From NCBI RefSeq assembly GCF_003710085.1, contig NZ_CP033324.1, positions 3,411,501 through 3,475,500 of the forward strand: a stretch of DNA of 64,000 nucleotides, given 5' to 3'. Made by a program: the position numbers and the translations under genes. How positions within the stretch are numbered: position 1 is the first letter of the stretch; every line of letters starts with the position of its first letter. Positions 8,625 to 17,094 of the stretch are shown in pieces. The stretch is from Nocardioides pantholopis (GTDB taxonomy: Bacteria > Actinomycetota > Actinomycetes > Propionibacteriales > Nocardioidaceae). The notes under the pieces are model-generated. The model was not told the DNA's origin and did not search any database. It saw only the letters and a program-made list of their open reading frames with translations.

Positions 8625-9827
8625 GTGACCGTGAAGGTCCTGCTGCTGGAGAACATCCACCCCGTCGCCGTCGAGCGCCTCGAAGCCGCGGGCTTCGAGG
8701 TCGAGTTGCTGACCCGCTCGCTCAGCGAGGACGAGCTGCTCGAGCAGCTGCCCGGCGTCAGCATGATCGGCATCCGGTCCAACACCCACCTGACCCGCAA
8801 GGTGCTGGAGAACGCGCCGGACCTGATGGCGGTGGGCTGCTTCTGCATCGGCACCAACCAGGTCGACCTGGCGGCCGCCACCGAGCGGGGCATCGCGGTC
8901 TTCAACGCGCCGTACTCCAACACCCGCAGCGTCGTGGAGCTCGTGATCGGCGAGATCATCGCGCTGGCCCGCCGGCTGCCCGAGAAGATCGAGCGGATGC
9001 ACGCCGGGGTCTGGGACAAGTCCGCGAAGGGCAGCCACGAGGTCCGCGGCCGCACCCTGGGCATCGTCGGGTACGGCAACATCGGCACCCAGCTCTCCAC
9101 CGTCGCCGAGGCGCTCGGCATGGGCGTGGTCTTCTACGACACCGCCGACCGGCCCGCCCACGGCAACGCTCGCCGGATGAACAGCCTCGACGACCTGCTC
9201 GCGGTCGCCGACGTGGTCAGCCTGCACATCGACGGCCGCCCCGGCAACGCCGGCCTCTTCGGCGCCGAGCAGTTCGCGCGGATGAAGCCCCGCGCGTTCT
9301 TCATCAACGCCTCGCGCGGCATGGTCGTCGACGACGTCGCGCTGCGCGACCACCTCGTCTCCGGGCACCTCGCCGGCGCCGCGCTCGACGTCTTCCCGGT
9401 CGAGCCGAAGGCCCAGGGCGACTCCTTCGAGTCGGTGCTGCGCGGCCTCGACAACGTCATCCTGACCCCGCACGTCGGCGGCTCCACCCAGGAGGCGCAG
9501 GAGGAGATCGGCCGGTTCGTCTCCGGGAAGCTGATCGCGTTCATCGGCGAGGGCAGCACCGGCCTGTCGGTGAACCTGCCGGCCGTCGCTCCCCCGCCGC
9601 TGACCGGCGGCCACCGGGTCGGGTTCCTGCACCGCAACGTGCCCGGCGTGCTGGCCAGGCTCAACGACCTGCTCGCCGAGGAGGGCGAGAACGTCGCCGG
9701 CCAGACCCTGTCCACGCACGGCGAGCTGGGGTACGTCGTGACCGACGTCAACCAGGCCGTCTCCCAGGTCACCCTGGACCGGCTGCGTGCCTCGCCCAAC
9801 TGCCTGTGGGCCCGCGCCTGGTCCTGA
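8625..9827 (+). CDS. serA: D-3-phosphoglycerate dehydrogenase
   Basis: 400 residues from GTG 8625 (GTG 8631 is equally possible and would remove two residues). It oxidises 3-phosphoglycerate with NAD in the first step of serine synthesis. The NAD site is GIVGYGNIGTQ near residue 146. Catalytic Arg, Glu and His sit in NASRGMVVDD, DVFPVEP and LTPHVGGSTQEA. A C-terminal ACT domain (about 325-400, from HRVGFLHRNVPGVLARLND) should give serine feedback control. Length and layout match the short E. coli type, not the longer mycobacterial type with an added domain. Confidence 0.93.
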   Translation: MTVKVLLLENIHPVAVERLEAAGFEVELLTRSLSEDELLEQLPGVSMIGIRSNTHLTRKVLENAPDLMAVGCFCIGTNQVDLAAATERGIAVFNAPYSNTRSVVELVIGEIIALARRLPEKIERMHAGVWDKSAKGSHEVRGRTLGIVGYGNIGTQLSTVAEALGMGVVFYDTADRPAHGNARRMNSLDDLLAVADVVSLHIDGRPGNAGLFGAEQFARMKPRAFFINASRGMVVDDVALRDHLVSGHLAGAALDVFPVEPKAQGDSFESVLRGLDNVILTPHVGGSTQEAQEEIGRFVSGKLIAFIGEGSTGLSVNLPAVAPPPLTGGHRVGFLHRNVPGVLARLNDLLAEEGENVAGQTLSTHGELGYVVTDVNQAVSQVTLDRLRASPNCLWARAWS

Positions 9828-9887
9828 GCCCGGTGCCGCGGTCCCGCGGGCGGACCCGGCGCGCAGCGCCGACGTAGCCTCGGGAAC

Positions 9888-10724
9888 ATGCAGGTGGTGC
9901 GCGACCGGCTCGGCCGGGCGATCTTCGAGCGAGTGGCCGGCCCCCAGGGCGAGCGCCACCGCGACCGGATCCACGGCCGCCCCGGGCCGCGGCTCTTCGA
10001 GCCCGGCAGCCCGATCACCCGGGTCCACGGCGACGCCTCGATGTTCGTCGGCGGCATCCGCGCGGTGCTGCTCCAGACCCTGCACCCGGCCGCGATGCGC
10101 GGCGTCGCCGAGCACTCCGGCTACCGCGGCGACATGTGGGGTCGCCTGCAGCGCACCAGCACGTTCCTGGCGACCACGACCTTCGGGCACGTCGAGGACG
10201 CCGAGACCGCGATCGCGACGGTCCGCCGCATCCACGAGCGGGTGCGCGGCACGATGCCCGACGGCACGCCGTACGCCGCGTCGGACCCGCACCTGCTGGA
10301 GTGGGTGCACGTGGCCGAGGCCGAGAGCTTCCTGCGCGCCCACGACGTCTACGGCGAGCGGCCTCTCGTGGGCCCCGAGCGTGACGAGTACGTCGCCCAG
10401 CTGGGCGAGGTGGCCCGACGGCTCGGGGTGGCCGAACCGCCGACGACCGAGGCCGAGCTGCGCGCCACGCTCGCGGCGTACCGGCCCGAGCTGCGCGGCA
10501 CGCCGGAGGCCCGCGAGGCGGTCGGCTTCCTGCTGCTGCGACCACCGCTGCCCTTGGCCGCGCGACCGGGGTACGCCGCGCTGGCGACCGCTGCCGTCGG
10601 GCTGATGCCCGCGTGGACCCGCTGGCCGCTGCGACTGCCGTGGCTGCCGGTCTCGGAGCGCACGGTCGGGCGGGCCCTCGGCTCGGTCGCCACCGGCACC
10701 GTGCGCTGGGCGATGCAGCCCTGA
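9888..10724 (+). CDS. Oxygenase MpaB-family protein (DUF2236)
   Basis: 278 residues from ATG 9888. The core GGIRAVLLQTLHPAAMRGVAEHSGY followed by a LQRTSTFLATTTFG helix is the signature of the MpaB/latex-clearing-protein-like DUF2236 family. These proteins are helical and, where studied, bind heme or act as oxygenases; the conserved His in TLHP is a candidate ligand. A second conserved part (LLEWVHVAEAESFLRAHD) is present near residue 130. Substrate unknown. There is no signal peptide, so it is cytoplasmic. It follows serA by 60 bp. Confidence 0.85.
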   Translation: MQVVRDRLGRAIFERVAGPQGERHRDRIHGRPGPRLFEPGSPITRVHGDASMFVGGIRAVLLQTLHPAAMRGVAEHSGYRGDMWGRLQRTSTFLATTTFGHVEDAETAIATVRRIHERVRGTMPDGTPYAASDPHLLEWVHVAEAESFLRAHDVYGERPLVGPERDEYVAQLGEVARRLGVAEPPTTEAELRATLAAYRPELRGTPEAREAVGFLLLRPPLPLAARPGYAALATAAVGLMPAWTRWPLRLPWLPVSERTVGRALGSVATGTVRWAMQP

Positions 10725-10790
10725 CCCACCGGCCGCCACGGACTGGTCAGATCGGTGGGCGGACGGCCCTGGGCTTGGTTGAATGAGGAC

Positions 10791-11393
10791 GTGGACGACC
10801 TCGCCGACCATTGGCCCCTGCCCGACGCCCCCGAGCTGCGCGACCAGGTCGCCTCCGCCTACGCCGACCCGGCGCGCGGCTACCACGACACCGCCCACCT
10901 GGCCACGGTCCTGGAACGGCTCGCGGAGCTGGAGCGCGCGGGCGTGGCCTTCGACCGGCTCCCGGTGCTGCTCGCAGCGTGGTTCCACGACGCTGTCTAC
11001 GACGGGGAGCGGGACGCCGAGGAGCGCTCCGCGGCCTGGGCCGAGGACGCCCTGCGCGGGCTGGTGAGCGACGCCGTCGTGGCCGAGGTGGCCCGGCTGG
11101 TCCGGCTCACCGAGACCCACGAGCCCGCCGACGACGACGTCAACGGCTGCGCGCTCTCCGACGCCGATCTCTCGATCCTGGCCGCCCCCGGCGGCGCGTA
11201 CGCCGCCTACACCGACGCGGTCCGCACCGAGTACGCCCACCTCGACGACGCGACGTTCCGCCGCGGCCGGGCGCAGGTGCTCCAGGGCCTGGCCACCAAG
11301 CCGCGCCTGTTCCACACCGGCTACGCCCGCGACCAGTGGGAGGGCCCGGCGCGCGCGAACGTGGAGCGCGAGCTCGTCGCGCTCGGCGCCTGA
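10791..11393 (+). CDS. HD-domain metal-dependent phosphohydrolase-like protein
   Basis: 200 residues from GTG 10791, which has GAGGA just upstream; a longer in-frame start at 10755 is less convincing. The HD pattern is visible: YHDTAHLATVLERL near the N-terminus, AAWFHDAVYDG with the paired His-Asp near residue 68, a later TETHEP, and a closing Asp in LSDADLSILAAP. This matches a family of predicted metal-dependent HD phosphohydrolases in actinobacteria; substrate unknown. It converges on the DUF4031 gene with 22 bp between stops. Confidence 0.85.
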   Translation: MDDLADHWPLPDAPELRDQVASAYADPARGYHDTAHLATVLERLAELERAGVAFDRLPVLLAAWFHDAVYDGERDAEERSAAWAEDALRGLVSDAVVAEVARLVRLTETHEPADDDVNGCALSDADLSILAAPGGAYAAYTDAVRTEYAHLDDATFRRGRAQVLQGLATKPRLFHTGYARDQWEGPARANVERELVALGA

Positions 11394-11415
11394 GCGGTCC
11401 CCGCCGTCGCAGGCG

Positions 11416-11673
11416 TCAGCGGGTCTTGCGCCGCCGCAGCCCGGCGGCCAGCAGCCGGGCCACCAGCTCCCGGGACGAGACCGGGGTGGCACCCGCGGCG
11501 ACCACGTCGTCGTACCACTCCGCGGGCACGTCGTAGTGGTCCCGGTCGAAGCCCCGCTCCGGCAGCCCCAGGGTGCGGGCGAACGCGTGCAGCTCGGCGA
11601 AGGAGGAGTCGCTGGCGACGTGCGACCAGAGCCGGCCGTGCCCCGCGGCGTTGGGCGGGTCGACGAGGATCAC
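11416..11673 (-). CDS. DUF4031-family protein
   Basis: 85 residues from GTG 11673. The start MILVDPPNAAGHGRLWSHV and the following DSSFAELHAFARTLGLPERGFDRDHYDVP are the DUF4031 signature. No enzymatic role is known for the family. It lies seven bases after the cutC stop, so it is probably the second gene of a cutC operon. The C-terminus is very basic (LRRRKTR). The start is fixed by the position of homology; the long reading frame that runs through it upstream is not coding. Confidence 0.82.
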   Translation of the reverse strand: MILVDPPNAAGHGRLWSHVASDSSFAELHAFARTLGLPERGFDRDHYDVPAEWYDDVVAAGATPVSSRELVARLLAAGLRRRKTR

Positions 11674-11680
11674 GCGCGCC

Positions 11681-12412
11681 TCACCGCAACCGCGCTCCGG
11701 CGTCGTCGAGCAGCAGCCGCCAGGAGCGGACGTGCCCGGCGTCGACGTAGGAGCGGTACGTCGCGCCCGGACGCACCTGGACGCCGAGGTGGACCTGCCG
11801 CACCCCGGCCCGCAGCAGCCACGGCACGTGCTCGGCCACCAGCCCGCCGCCCGGCATCGCGAGGGCCGCGATCCGCGGGTCGGACTTGAGGGTGGCCAGC
11901 AGGTCGTCGAACCCGACCTCCAGCCCGCGGGGCGACCCGGCGGTGCGCACGGCCACCAGCCCGGGCAGCTCGAGCGCCCGGCGCCACGCGCGGTCGGGCT
12001 CGAGGGCGGCGTCGAAGGCGCGGTGGAAGGTCCACGGCACCCCGTCGAGCCGCTCGGCCAGGTGCGTGCACACGGCGCTGTCGACGCCCAGGTCGGCGTC
12101 GAGGAACCCGAAGGAGACCCCGGACGCGCCGGAGCCGAGGTAGTCGTGGGCCAGCCCCACCAGGCGGGCCAGCTCGCCCCCGGTCGTGGTCCAGGAGTCA
12201 CCCAGCCGCAGCAGCACGAAGACCGGCACGTCGCTGTGGCGGCAGACCGCGGAGACCAGCTCCGGCGACGGGGACTGGGAGCCCTCGGGCCCGGTGCGGA
12301 CCAGGTGCAGCCGGTCGGCGCCGCCCTCCAGCGCCCCGGGCACGTCCCGCTCGTGCAGCACGGTGACCTCGAGGAGGACCTCCGCCTGCACGCCGGTCGT
12401 CTCGCCAGCCAT
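11681..12412 (-). CDS. cutC: CutC-family protein
   Basis: 243 residues from ATG 12412. It has the CutC TIM-barrel features: VLLEVTVLHERDVPGALEGGADRLHL at the start, VPVFVLLRLGD, VSFGFLDADLGVD, WTFHRAFDAALEP and an IAALAMPGGG strand-turn late in the chain. CutC was named for copper tolerance in E. coli, but its biochemical function is uncertain. The usual 'VR.GD' segment is changed (ADRLHLVRTG). The gene precedes and is probably co-transcribed with the DUF4031 gene. Confidence 0.85.
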   Translation of the reverse strand: MAGETTGVQAEVLLEVTVLHERDVPGALEGGADRLHLVRTGPEGSQSPSPELVSAVCRHSDVPVFVLLRLGDSWTTTGGELARLVGLAHDYLGSGASGVSFGFLDADLGVDSAVCTHLAERLDGVPWTFHRAFDAALEPDRAWRRALELPGLVAVRTAGSPRGLEVGFDDLLATLKSDPRIAALAMPGGGLVAEHVPWLLRAGVRQVHLGVQVRPGATYRSYVDAGHVRSWRLLLDDAGARLR

Positions 12413-12553
12413 GAGGGCAGCCTAGGCGCGTGCGCGGCCCCGCGCCGGGAGCGCGCCGCACGCGCGTCGTACGCGCGTCGCGGCCGGCCGGGAGCACAGT
12501 CCTGGGAACGTCCGGCCGGGGGGTTCGCGCGACGCTCTTGATCTCCGAGCACA

Positions 12554-12907
12554 ATGGGGGCTGTGGACGACACCCTTCTGTTCGATGCCAGAGCCCGCGT
12601 GCTGGCCGACCTGACGGCTCGTCAGCAGGCGACGCCGGAGGCGGTCAGCGCCCTGGAGGACGCCGTCTCGGCCCGCAAGTGGTGGGCCGAGCAGTGGCCC
12701 GAGGGGGCGGCGTACGTCGCGGGGCTGGTCGCCCAGGACGTCCAGGACGCCCTGCTGGAGCGCTCGGGACGGTGGCCGATCTGCCTGAGCTGTCCGGACG
12801 CTCCGCAGCACGCGCTCTACATCCAGCCGGACCTCGGCGGCCCCGACCCGGTATGGGTCTGCGAGGAGACCGGGGAGCCGGTGGCGGCCCTGGGCCGGCT
12901 GGCCTGA
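12554..12907 (+). CDS. Conserved hypothetical protein
   Basis: 117 residues from ATG 12554 (an internal GTG at 12563 is possible). It is acidic with a helical N-terminal half (TLLFDARARVLADLTARQQ, VSALEDAVSARKWWAEQWPEG). The second half carries CLSCPDAPQHALYIQPDLGG and VWVCEETGEPV, including a CxxC-like Cys pair and a later Cys. It is not predicted to be exported. The family is unknown to me. It converges on the GntR regulator gene with 12 bp between stops. The 141 bp upstream contain a perfect 7-bp-arm palindrome (ACGCGCG...CGCGCGT at 12460-12478) and nothing else I can name. Confidence 0.65.
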   Translation: MGAVDDTLLFDARARVLADLTARQQATPEAVSALEDAVSARKWWAEQWPEGAAYVAGLVAQDVQDALLERSGRWPICLSCPDAPQHALYIQPDLGGPDPVWVCEETGEPVAALGRLA

Positions 12908-12919
12908 GACCGGACCGGG

Positions 12920-13639
12920 TCAGTCGCCCTGGCCGAGCTGGACCCACATCGTGAAGCGGTCGCCGCGGTAGACGGTGCGCGAGACCTCGACGACCTTCTC
13001 CTCGCTGAGCGCGCGGCGCGAGTGGCGCAGCACCGCGCTGCCGGGTGCGACCTCGAGGAGCGAGGCCTCGTCGGCGTTGGCGACGTCGGCGTTGATCGAG
13101 TCCTCGGCCCAGGACGGTCGCAGGCCGCGGGCGTGGAGCGCCTCGTACAGGCTGGTGGGCATGCCGGACTGGAGGAAGCCGGGCAGCAGCACCTCGTTGA
13201 GGTAGGCGTCCTCGATGCACATCGGGAGGCCGTCCGCGCGGCGCAGGCGCCGCCAGTGCACGACGGCGTCGCCCTCGGTGAGGTTCAGCGCCCGGGCGAC
13301 CCCGGGGCCGGCCTGCTCCCGGCGCGCGAGCAGGGTCTGCGACTCCGCGAGCAGGCCGCGGCGAGCCATCTCCTCGGTGTAGCCGATGATCGGGCTGGCG
13401 GCCCGCCGGGGACGTGCCACGAACGTGCCGCGCCCGGGGATCCGCTCGAGCAGCCCCTCCCCCACCAGGGCGTCCATCGCCTGGCGGACCGTCATCCGCG
13501 CGACCCCGAAGCGCTGCACGAGCTCGCGCTCCGACGGGGTCGCCGAGCCGGGCGCACTGCCCGCCACGAGGGATCGGACGTACTCCCGGACCTGGACGTG
13601 CTTGAGGGTCCGGCCGGGATTGACGAGGGTTTCGGGCAC
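12920..13639 (-). CDS. GntR/HutC-family transcriptional regulator (DasR-like)
   Basis: 239 residues from GTG 13639. The N-terminal winged helix is clear (TPSERELVQRFGVARMTVRQAMDALVGEGLLERIPGRGTFVA, residues 33-75). A UTRA ligand-binding domain follows (IIGYTEEMARRGL onward, with LPMCIEDAYLNE, TSLYEALHARGLRP and a VSRTVYRGDRFTMWV end). This layout is that of the HutC subfamily; DasR and NagR, its best known members, sense phosphorylated amino sugars. No sugar genes are adjacent, so the ligand is open. A DasR-like operator lies 12-28 bp upstream of the start, which suggests self-regulation. Confidence 0.9.
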   Translation of the reverse strand: MPETLVNPGRTLKHVQVREYVRSLVAGSAPGSATPSERELVQRFGVARMTVRQAMDALVGEGLLERIPGRGTFVARPRRAASPIIGYTEEMARRGLLAESQTLLARREQAGPGVARALNLTEGDAVVHWRRLRRADGLPMCIEDAYLNEVLLPGFLQSGMPTSLYEALHARGLRPSWAEDSINADVANADEASLLEVAPGSAVLRHSRRALSEEKVVEVSRTVYRGDRFTMWVQLGQGD

Positions 13640-13650
13640 GCGCCGACACT

Positions 13651-13667
13651 AGATGGACTAGACACCC
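13651..13667 (-). promoter_or_regulatory. Candidate GntR/HutC operator
   Basis: Read on the minus strand, the site contains GTGTCTAGTCCAT. It shares the TCTAG core and the right-hand CCA of the DasR site consensus (TGGTCTAGACCA). It lies just upstream of the GntR/HutC gene, in an AT-rich stretch (13668-13700) unlike the rest of the window, as expected for its promoter. The match is partial, so this is a candidate autoregulatory site. Confidence 0.5.
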
Positions 13668-13709
13668 AACGTCACCAGTTTCGTATATTTTCTTTGCATT
13701 CGGTGTGTG

Positions 13710-16256
13710 TTACTCGGTGGCGATCGCCCGCAGCACGTCCAGCCGGGCCGCCCGGCGGGCCGGCAGCACCGCCGCGAGGACCCCGACCACGATCGAGAGC
13801 CCCAGGAAGATCGCGAGCTGGCCGACCGGGATGCTGATCACCTCCAGCCCCTCGTCGCGCAGCGCGTACATCAGCGCCACGCCGAAGCCGGTGCCGAGGA
13901 TCAGGCCGAGCACCGCGCCGAGGAGCGCGATCACGACCGACTCCATCGTGATCATCCGGCGCAGCTGCTGGCGGGAGAGCCCGATGGCCCGCAGCAGGCC
14001 GATCTCGCGGGTGCGCTCGATGATCGAGAGCGCCAGCGTGTTCACGATGCCGAGCACCGCGATCACCAGCGCCAGGCCCAGCAGCGCGAAGATCGTCAGC
14101 ACCAGGTTGTCGATCGGCTCGCGCTGCTCCGCGGCGAACTCCTGCTGGTTCTTGACGGTCACCGCCGGCTGGTCCGCGACGACCTCGTCGAGCCGGTCCT
14201 GAACGACGGCCGCGTCGCCGGCGACCCCGCCGACATCGAGGATCAGCGCGTTGTCGCGGTCCTGGAAGCCGGCCGCGACCAGGGTGTCGATGGTGGTGAG
14301 GATCGGGGCGAGCACGACCGGGTTGTCCTCGAAGATCCCGGCGACCTCCCAGCTGCGGTCGCCGGTCGGCAGCTCCAGCTCGACGGTGTCGCCGACCTCG
14401 AGCCCCTGCTCCTCGGCCCAGGACCGCTGGAGGAACACGGTGTCGTCGGCCAGGTCGTCAGGCGTGCCGCTGACCAGGTCCAGCTCGAGCGTGCCGACCT
14501 CGTCGGGGTCGGTGCCCGCGACGGACTGCCGCTCGCCGTCGAGCAGGCCGGCGCCGAACCGCTCCCGGACCACCCGCTGCACGCCCGGCACCTCGGCCAT
14601 CCGCTCCGCAACGGCCGGCGAGAACGGCGCCCCGAGGGCGCTGCTGACCACGAAGTCGCCGACGAAGCTCTCCTCGATCGCGGCGTCCACGCTCGCCTTC
14701 GCCGAGGCCCCGATGATCGCCATCGTGCAGGCGAGCGTGAGCCCGATCATCAGGGCCGACGCGGTGGCGGTGGTGCGTCGCGGGTTGCGCAGGGAGTTCT
14801 GGCCGGCGAGGTTGCCGACCGCACCGGCCACCCGGGCGAAGACCGCACGGACCGCGACCAGCAGCGGCCTGCTCAGCACCGGGCTGGCCGCGCTCACGCC
14901 CAGCAGCACCGCCAGCACCCCCGCCCCGATCCACCAGCCGGCGCGGGGCACGTCGACGAAGAGCCCGAGCGCCAGCACCGCCAGGCCGGCCGCCGCCAGG
15001 GCGCAGCCGAGCACGAACCGCCGGCGCAGCGAGGTCTCGGGCAGCGCCACGTCGTCGCGCAGCGCCTGCACCGGGGCGATCCGGCCGGTGCGCCGGGCCG
15101 GGAGCCACGCGGCCGCCGTCGTCACGACGATCCCGACGGCGTACGACGCCAGGACGGTGCGGGGGGCGAGCACCAGCGGCTGCCCGGACAGGTCGAGGCC
15201 GAAGGAGCCGACGACCGCGGTGATGCCGATGGCCAGCAGCACCCCCAGCCCCAGCCCCAGGGTGGCGCCGACCAGGCCGAGCACGACGGCCTCGAGGAGC
15301 ACCGACCAGGTGACCTGGCGCCGGGAGGCGCCCAGGGCCCGGAACAGGGCCAGCTCGCGGCCGCGCTGGGCGACCAGGATCGAGAACGTGTTGACGATCA
15401 GGAACGAGCCCACGACCAGCGCGATCCCGGCGAAGATCAGCAGGAACGTGGTCAGGAACGAGACCGCCTCGAGCAGGTCGCTGGCCGACTCGTCGGCGGC
15501 CTTCTCGCCGGTGACCGCCTCGATCTCGTCGGGCAGCACCTCCCGGGCCTGGGCGGCGAGCTCCGACTGGCTGACGCCGGGCTCCGCCGTCACCCACACG
15601 TCGGTGAAGGCGTCCTGCCCGTCGAGGAACAGCTCCTGGGCGGTGCGGGTGTCGAAGAGGGCCAGCGTCGCCCCGTTGAGCGAGCCGCCCTCGGGGAAGC
15701 CCGCCAGGCCGACCAGGGTCGCGGCCAGGTCGCTCTGCTCGGTGCCGGTCGTGATCGGGACCTCGTCGCCGATCTCGTAGCCGGCCCGCTCGGCGGTGCT
15801 CTCGTCGAGCACGACCTCGTCGCCGGTCCGCGGCGCCGCGCCCTCGACGATCGCCAGGCCCAGCAGCCCGCCGGCGGCCGGGGCCCCGGTCCAGTTGCTG
15901 CCCAGCGCGGGCGGGCCCAGGCCGCCGACCAGCTTGCCGTCGCGATCCACGACGTACACGCCGTCGGCGTTCACGTTGCCGTCGGCCCGCGCCGCGTCCG
16001 GGAGCGCGGCGAGCTCGTCGACGAGGTCGGCCGGCACGGTCTGGGTGGAGATGAAGCCGTCCACGGTCTGGCCGCCGGTGGGGCGGACCACGACGTCCCC
16101 CACTGTCGCGTCGAACAGCGCGGTGAGGCTGCGGTTCAGGGTGTCGGAGAACATTAGCGACCCCGCCACGAACGCCACCCCGAGCACGATCGCGAACGTG
16201 CTCATCAGCAGGCGCAGCTTGCGCCCGAGCAGGCTCTTGAGCGCGGCGCGGATCAC
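13710..16256 (-). CDS. ABC transporter permease with two FtsX/MacB-type halves
   Basis: 848 residues from GTG 16256. The first transmembrane helix is at about 16-36 (LLMSTFAIVLGVAFVAGSLMF). A large extracytoplasmic MacB-type domain and an FtsX three-helix block (VSFLTTFLLIFAGIALVVG onward) follow, then a second copy of the same layout ending in the FtsX block near the C-terminus (NLVLTIFALLGLALVIAVLG). This duplicated form exports or releases peptides or lipids, or transmits force; the substrate is unknown. GTG overlaps the ATPase stop (GTGA), so translation is coupled. The downstream gene is the GntR regulator. Confidence 0.9.
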   Translation of the reverse strand: MIRAALKSLLGRKLRLLMSTFAIVLGVAFVAGSLMFSDTLNRSLTALFDATVGDVVVRPTGGQTVDGFISTQTVPADLVDELAALPDAARADGNVNADGVYVVDRDGKLVGGLGPPALGSNWTGAPAAGGLLGLAIVEGAAPRTGDEVVLDESTAERAGYEIGDEVPITTGTEQSDLAATLVGLAGFPEGGSLNGATLALFDTRTAQELFLDGQDAFTDVWVTAEPGVSQSELAAQAREVLPDEIEAVTGEKAADESASDLLEAVSFLTTFLLIFAGIALVVGSFLIVNTFSILVAQRGRELALFRALGASRRQVTWSVLLEAVVLGLVGATLGLGLGVLLAIGITAVVGSFGLDLSGQPLVLAPRTVLASYAVGIVVTTAAAWLPARRTGRIAPVQALRDDVALPETSLRRRFVLGCALAAAGLAVLALGLFVDVPRAGWWIGAGVLAVLLGVSAASPVLSRPLLVAVRAVFARVAGAVGNLAGQNSLRNPRRTTATASALMIGLTLACTMAIIGASAKASVDAAIEESFVGDFVVSSALGAPFSPAVAERMAEVPGVQRVVRERFGAGLLDGERQSVAGTDPDEVGTLELDLVSGTPDDLADDTVFLQRSWAEEQGLEVGDTVELELPTGDRSWEVAGIFEDNPVVLAPILTTIDTLVAAGFQDRDNALILDVGGVAGDAAVVQDRLDEVVADQPAVTVKNQQEFAAEQREPIDNLVLTIFALLGLALVIAVLGIVNTLALSIIERTREIGLLRAIGLSRQQLRRMITMESVVIALLGAVLGLILGTGFGVALMYALRDEGLEVISIPVGQLAIFLGLSIVVGVLAAVLPARRAARLDVLRAIATE

Positions 16257-16990
16257 GCGGCACCCGGGTCGCTCATCCGGGCCAGGATCTCCAGCACCTG
16301 CTCGCGGGTCGGGTCGCGGACCTCGTCGACGATCCGGCCGTCGGCGAGGAAGACCACCCGGTCGGTGTACGCCGCCGCGATCGGATCGTGGGTGACCATC
16401 ACGATGGTCTGCCCGTTGTCGGCGCTGCGCCGCAGCAGCTCGAGCACCTCGGCGCCCGAGCGGGAGTCGAGGTTGCCGGTGGGCTCGTCGGCGAAGACGA
16501 TCCGCGGCCGGCTCACCAGCGCCCGGGCGACCGCGACCCGCTGCTGCTGGCCCCCGGAGAGCTGGTTGGGCTTGTGGTCGAGCCGGTCGCCGAGAGCGAC
16601 CGTCTCGATGACGGCGTCGTACCACTCCGGGTCGGGCCGGCGGCCGGCGATCGACAGGGGCAGGAGGATGTTCTCCCGGGCGGTCAGCGTGGGCACCAGG
16701 TTGAAGGACTGGAAGACGAAGCCGATCTCGTCGCGGCGCAGCCGGGTCAGCGCCTTGTCCTTGAGCGTGCTCAGGTCCTGGTCCCCGATCAGGACCTGCC
16801 CCGAGTCCGCGGTGTCCAGCGCCGCGCAGCAGTGCATCAGCGTGGACTTGCCCGACCCGCTGGGCCCCATGACCGCCGTGAACTCGCGGGCTCCGATGTC
16901 GAGCGACACGTCGTCGAGGGCGCGCACCATCGCGTCACCGGTCCCGTAGGTCTTGGTCAGGGAGCGCACCCGCGCCGCAATCTGGCTCAC
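16253..16990 (-). CDS. ABC transporter ATP-binding protein (MacB/LolD type)
   Basis: 245 residues from GTG 16990; an upstream ATG at 17026 would add a segment with no homology. Walker A is GPSGSGKST, the Q-loop lies in FVFQSFNLVP, the signature is LSGGQQQRVAVARAL, Walker B is IVFADEPTGNLDS, and the H-switch lies in VMVTHDPIAAAY. The PTGNLDS sequence is typical of MacB/LolD/FtsE ATPases that pair with FtsX-like permeases, as here with the next gene. It is divergent from the AlkB-like gene, sharing a 104-bp region that holds a LexA box. Confidence 0.93.
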   Translation of the reverse strand: MSQIAARVRSLTKTYGTGDAMVRALDDVSLDIGAREFTAVMGPSGSGKSTLMHCCAALDTADSGQVLIGDQDLSTLKDKALTRLRRDEIGFVFQSFNLVPTLTARENILLPLSIAGRRPDPEWYDAVIETVALGDRLDHKPNQLSGGQQQRVAVARALVSRPRIVFADEPTGNLDSRSGAEVLELLRRSADNGQTIVMVTHDPIAAAYTDRVVFLADGRIVDEVRDPTREQVLEILARMSDPGAA

Positions 16991-17058
16991 GTGGACACGA
17001 TGGCGCGTCGGGACCCGCGGCGCCACCGCGAACCGGCGGGCCTCACCCGAACGAGGGG

Positions 17059-17074
17059 TCGAACAGATGTTCGA
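17059..17074. promoter_or_regulatory. LexA (SOS) box
   Basis: TCGAACAGATGTTCGA is a perfect match to the actinobacterial SOS consensus TCGAAC-N4-GTTCGA. It ends 20 bp before the ATG of the AlkB-like dioxygenase gene, where bound LexA would block the promoter. The divergent ABC transporter genes start 69 bp away on the other side and might share control. Confidence 0.88.
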
Positions 17075-17094
17075 TACGGTGCTACCGTGGCTCC

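Noticed and set aside
8616..11492. Long minus-strand open frame (958 codons) across serA and neighbours
   Set aside because: It is antisense to serA, the MpaB-type gene and the HD gene, reads as His/Arg/Gly-rich low complexity and has no family motif. Long antisense frames are common in high-GC DNA.
12460..12478. Palindrome ACGCGCG-N5-CGCGCGT as an operator
   Set aside because: Such short GC-only palindromes arise easily in DNA of this composition; no second copy or positional support.
13707..16157. Long plus-strand frame (816 codons)
   Set aside because: Antisense shadow of the ABC permease; composition is Asp/Arg/Gln/His-rich with no domain.
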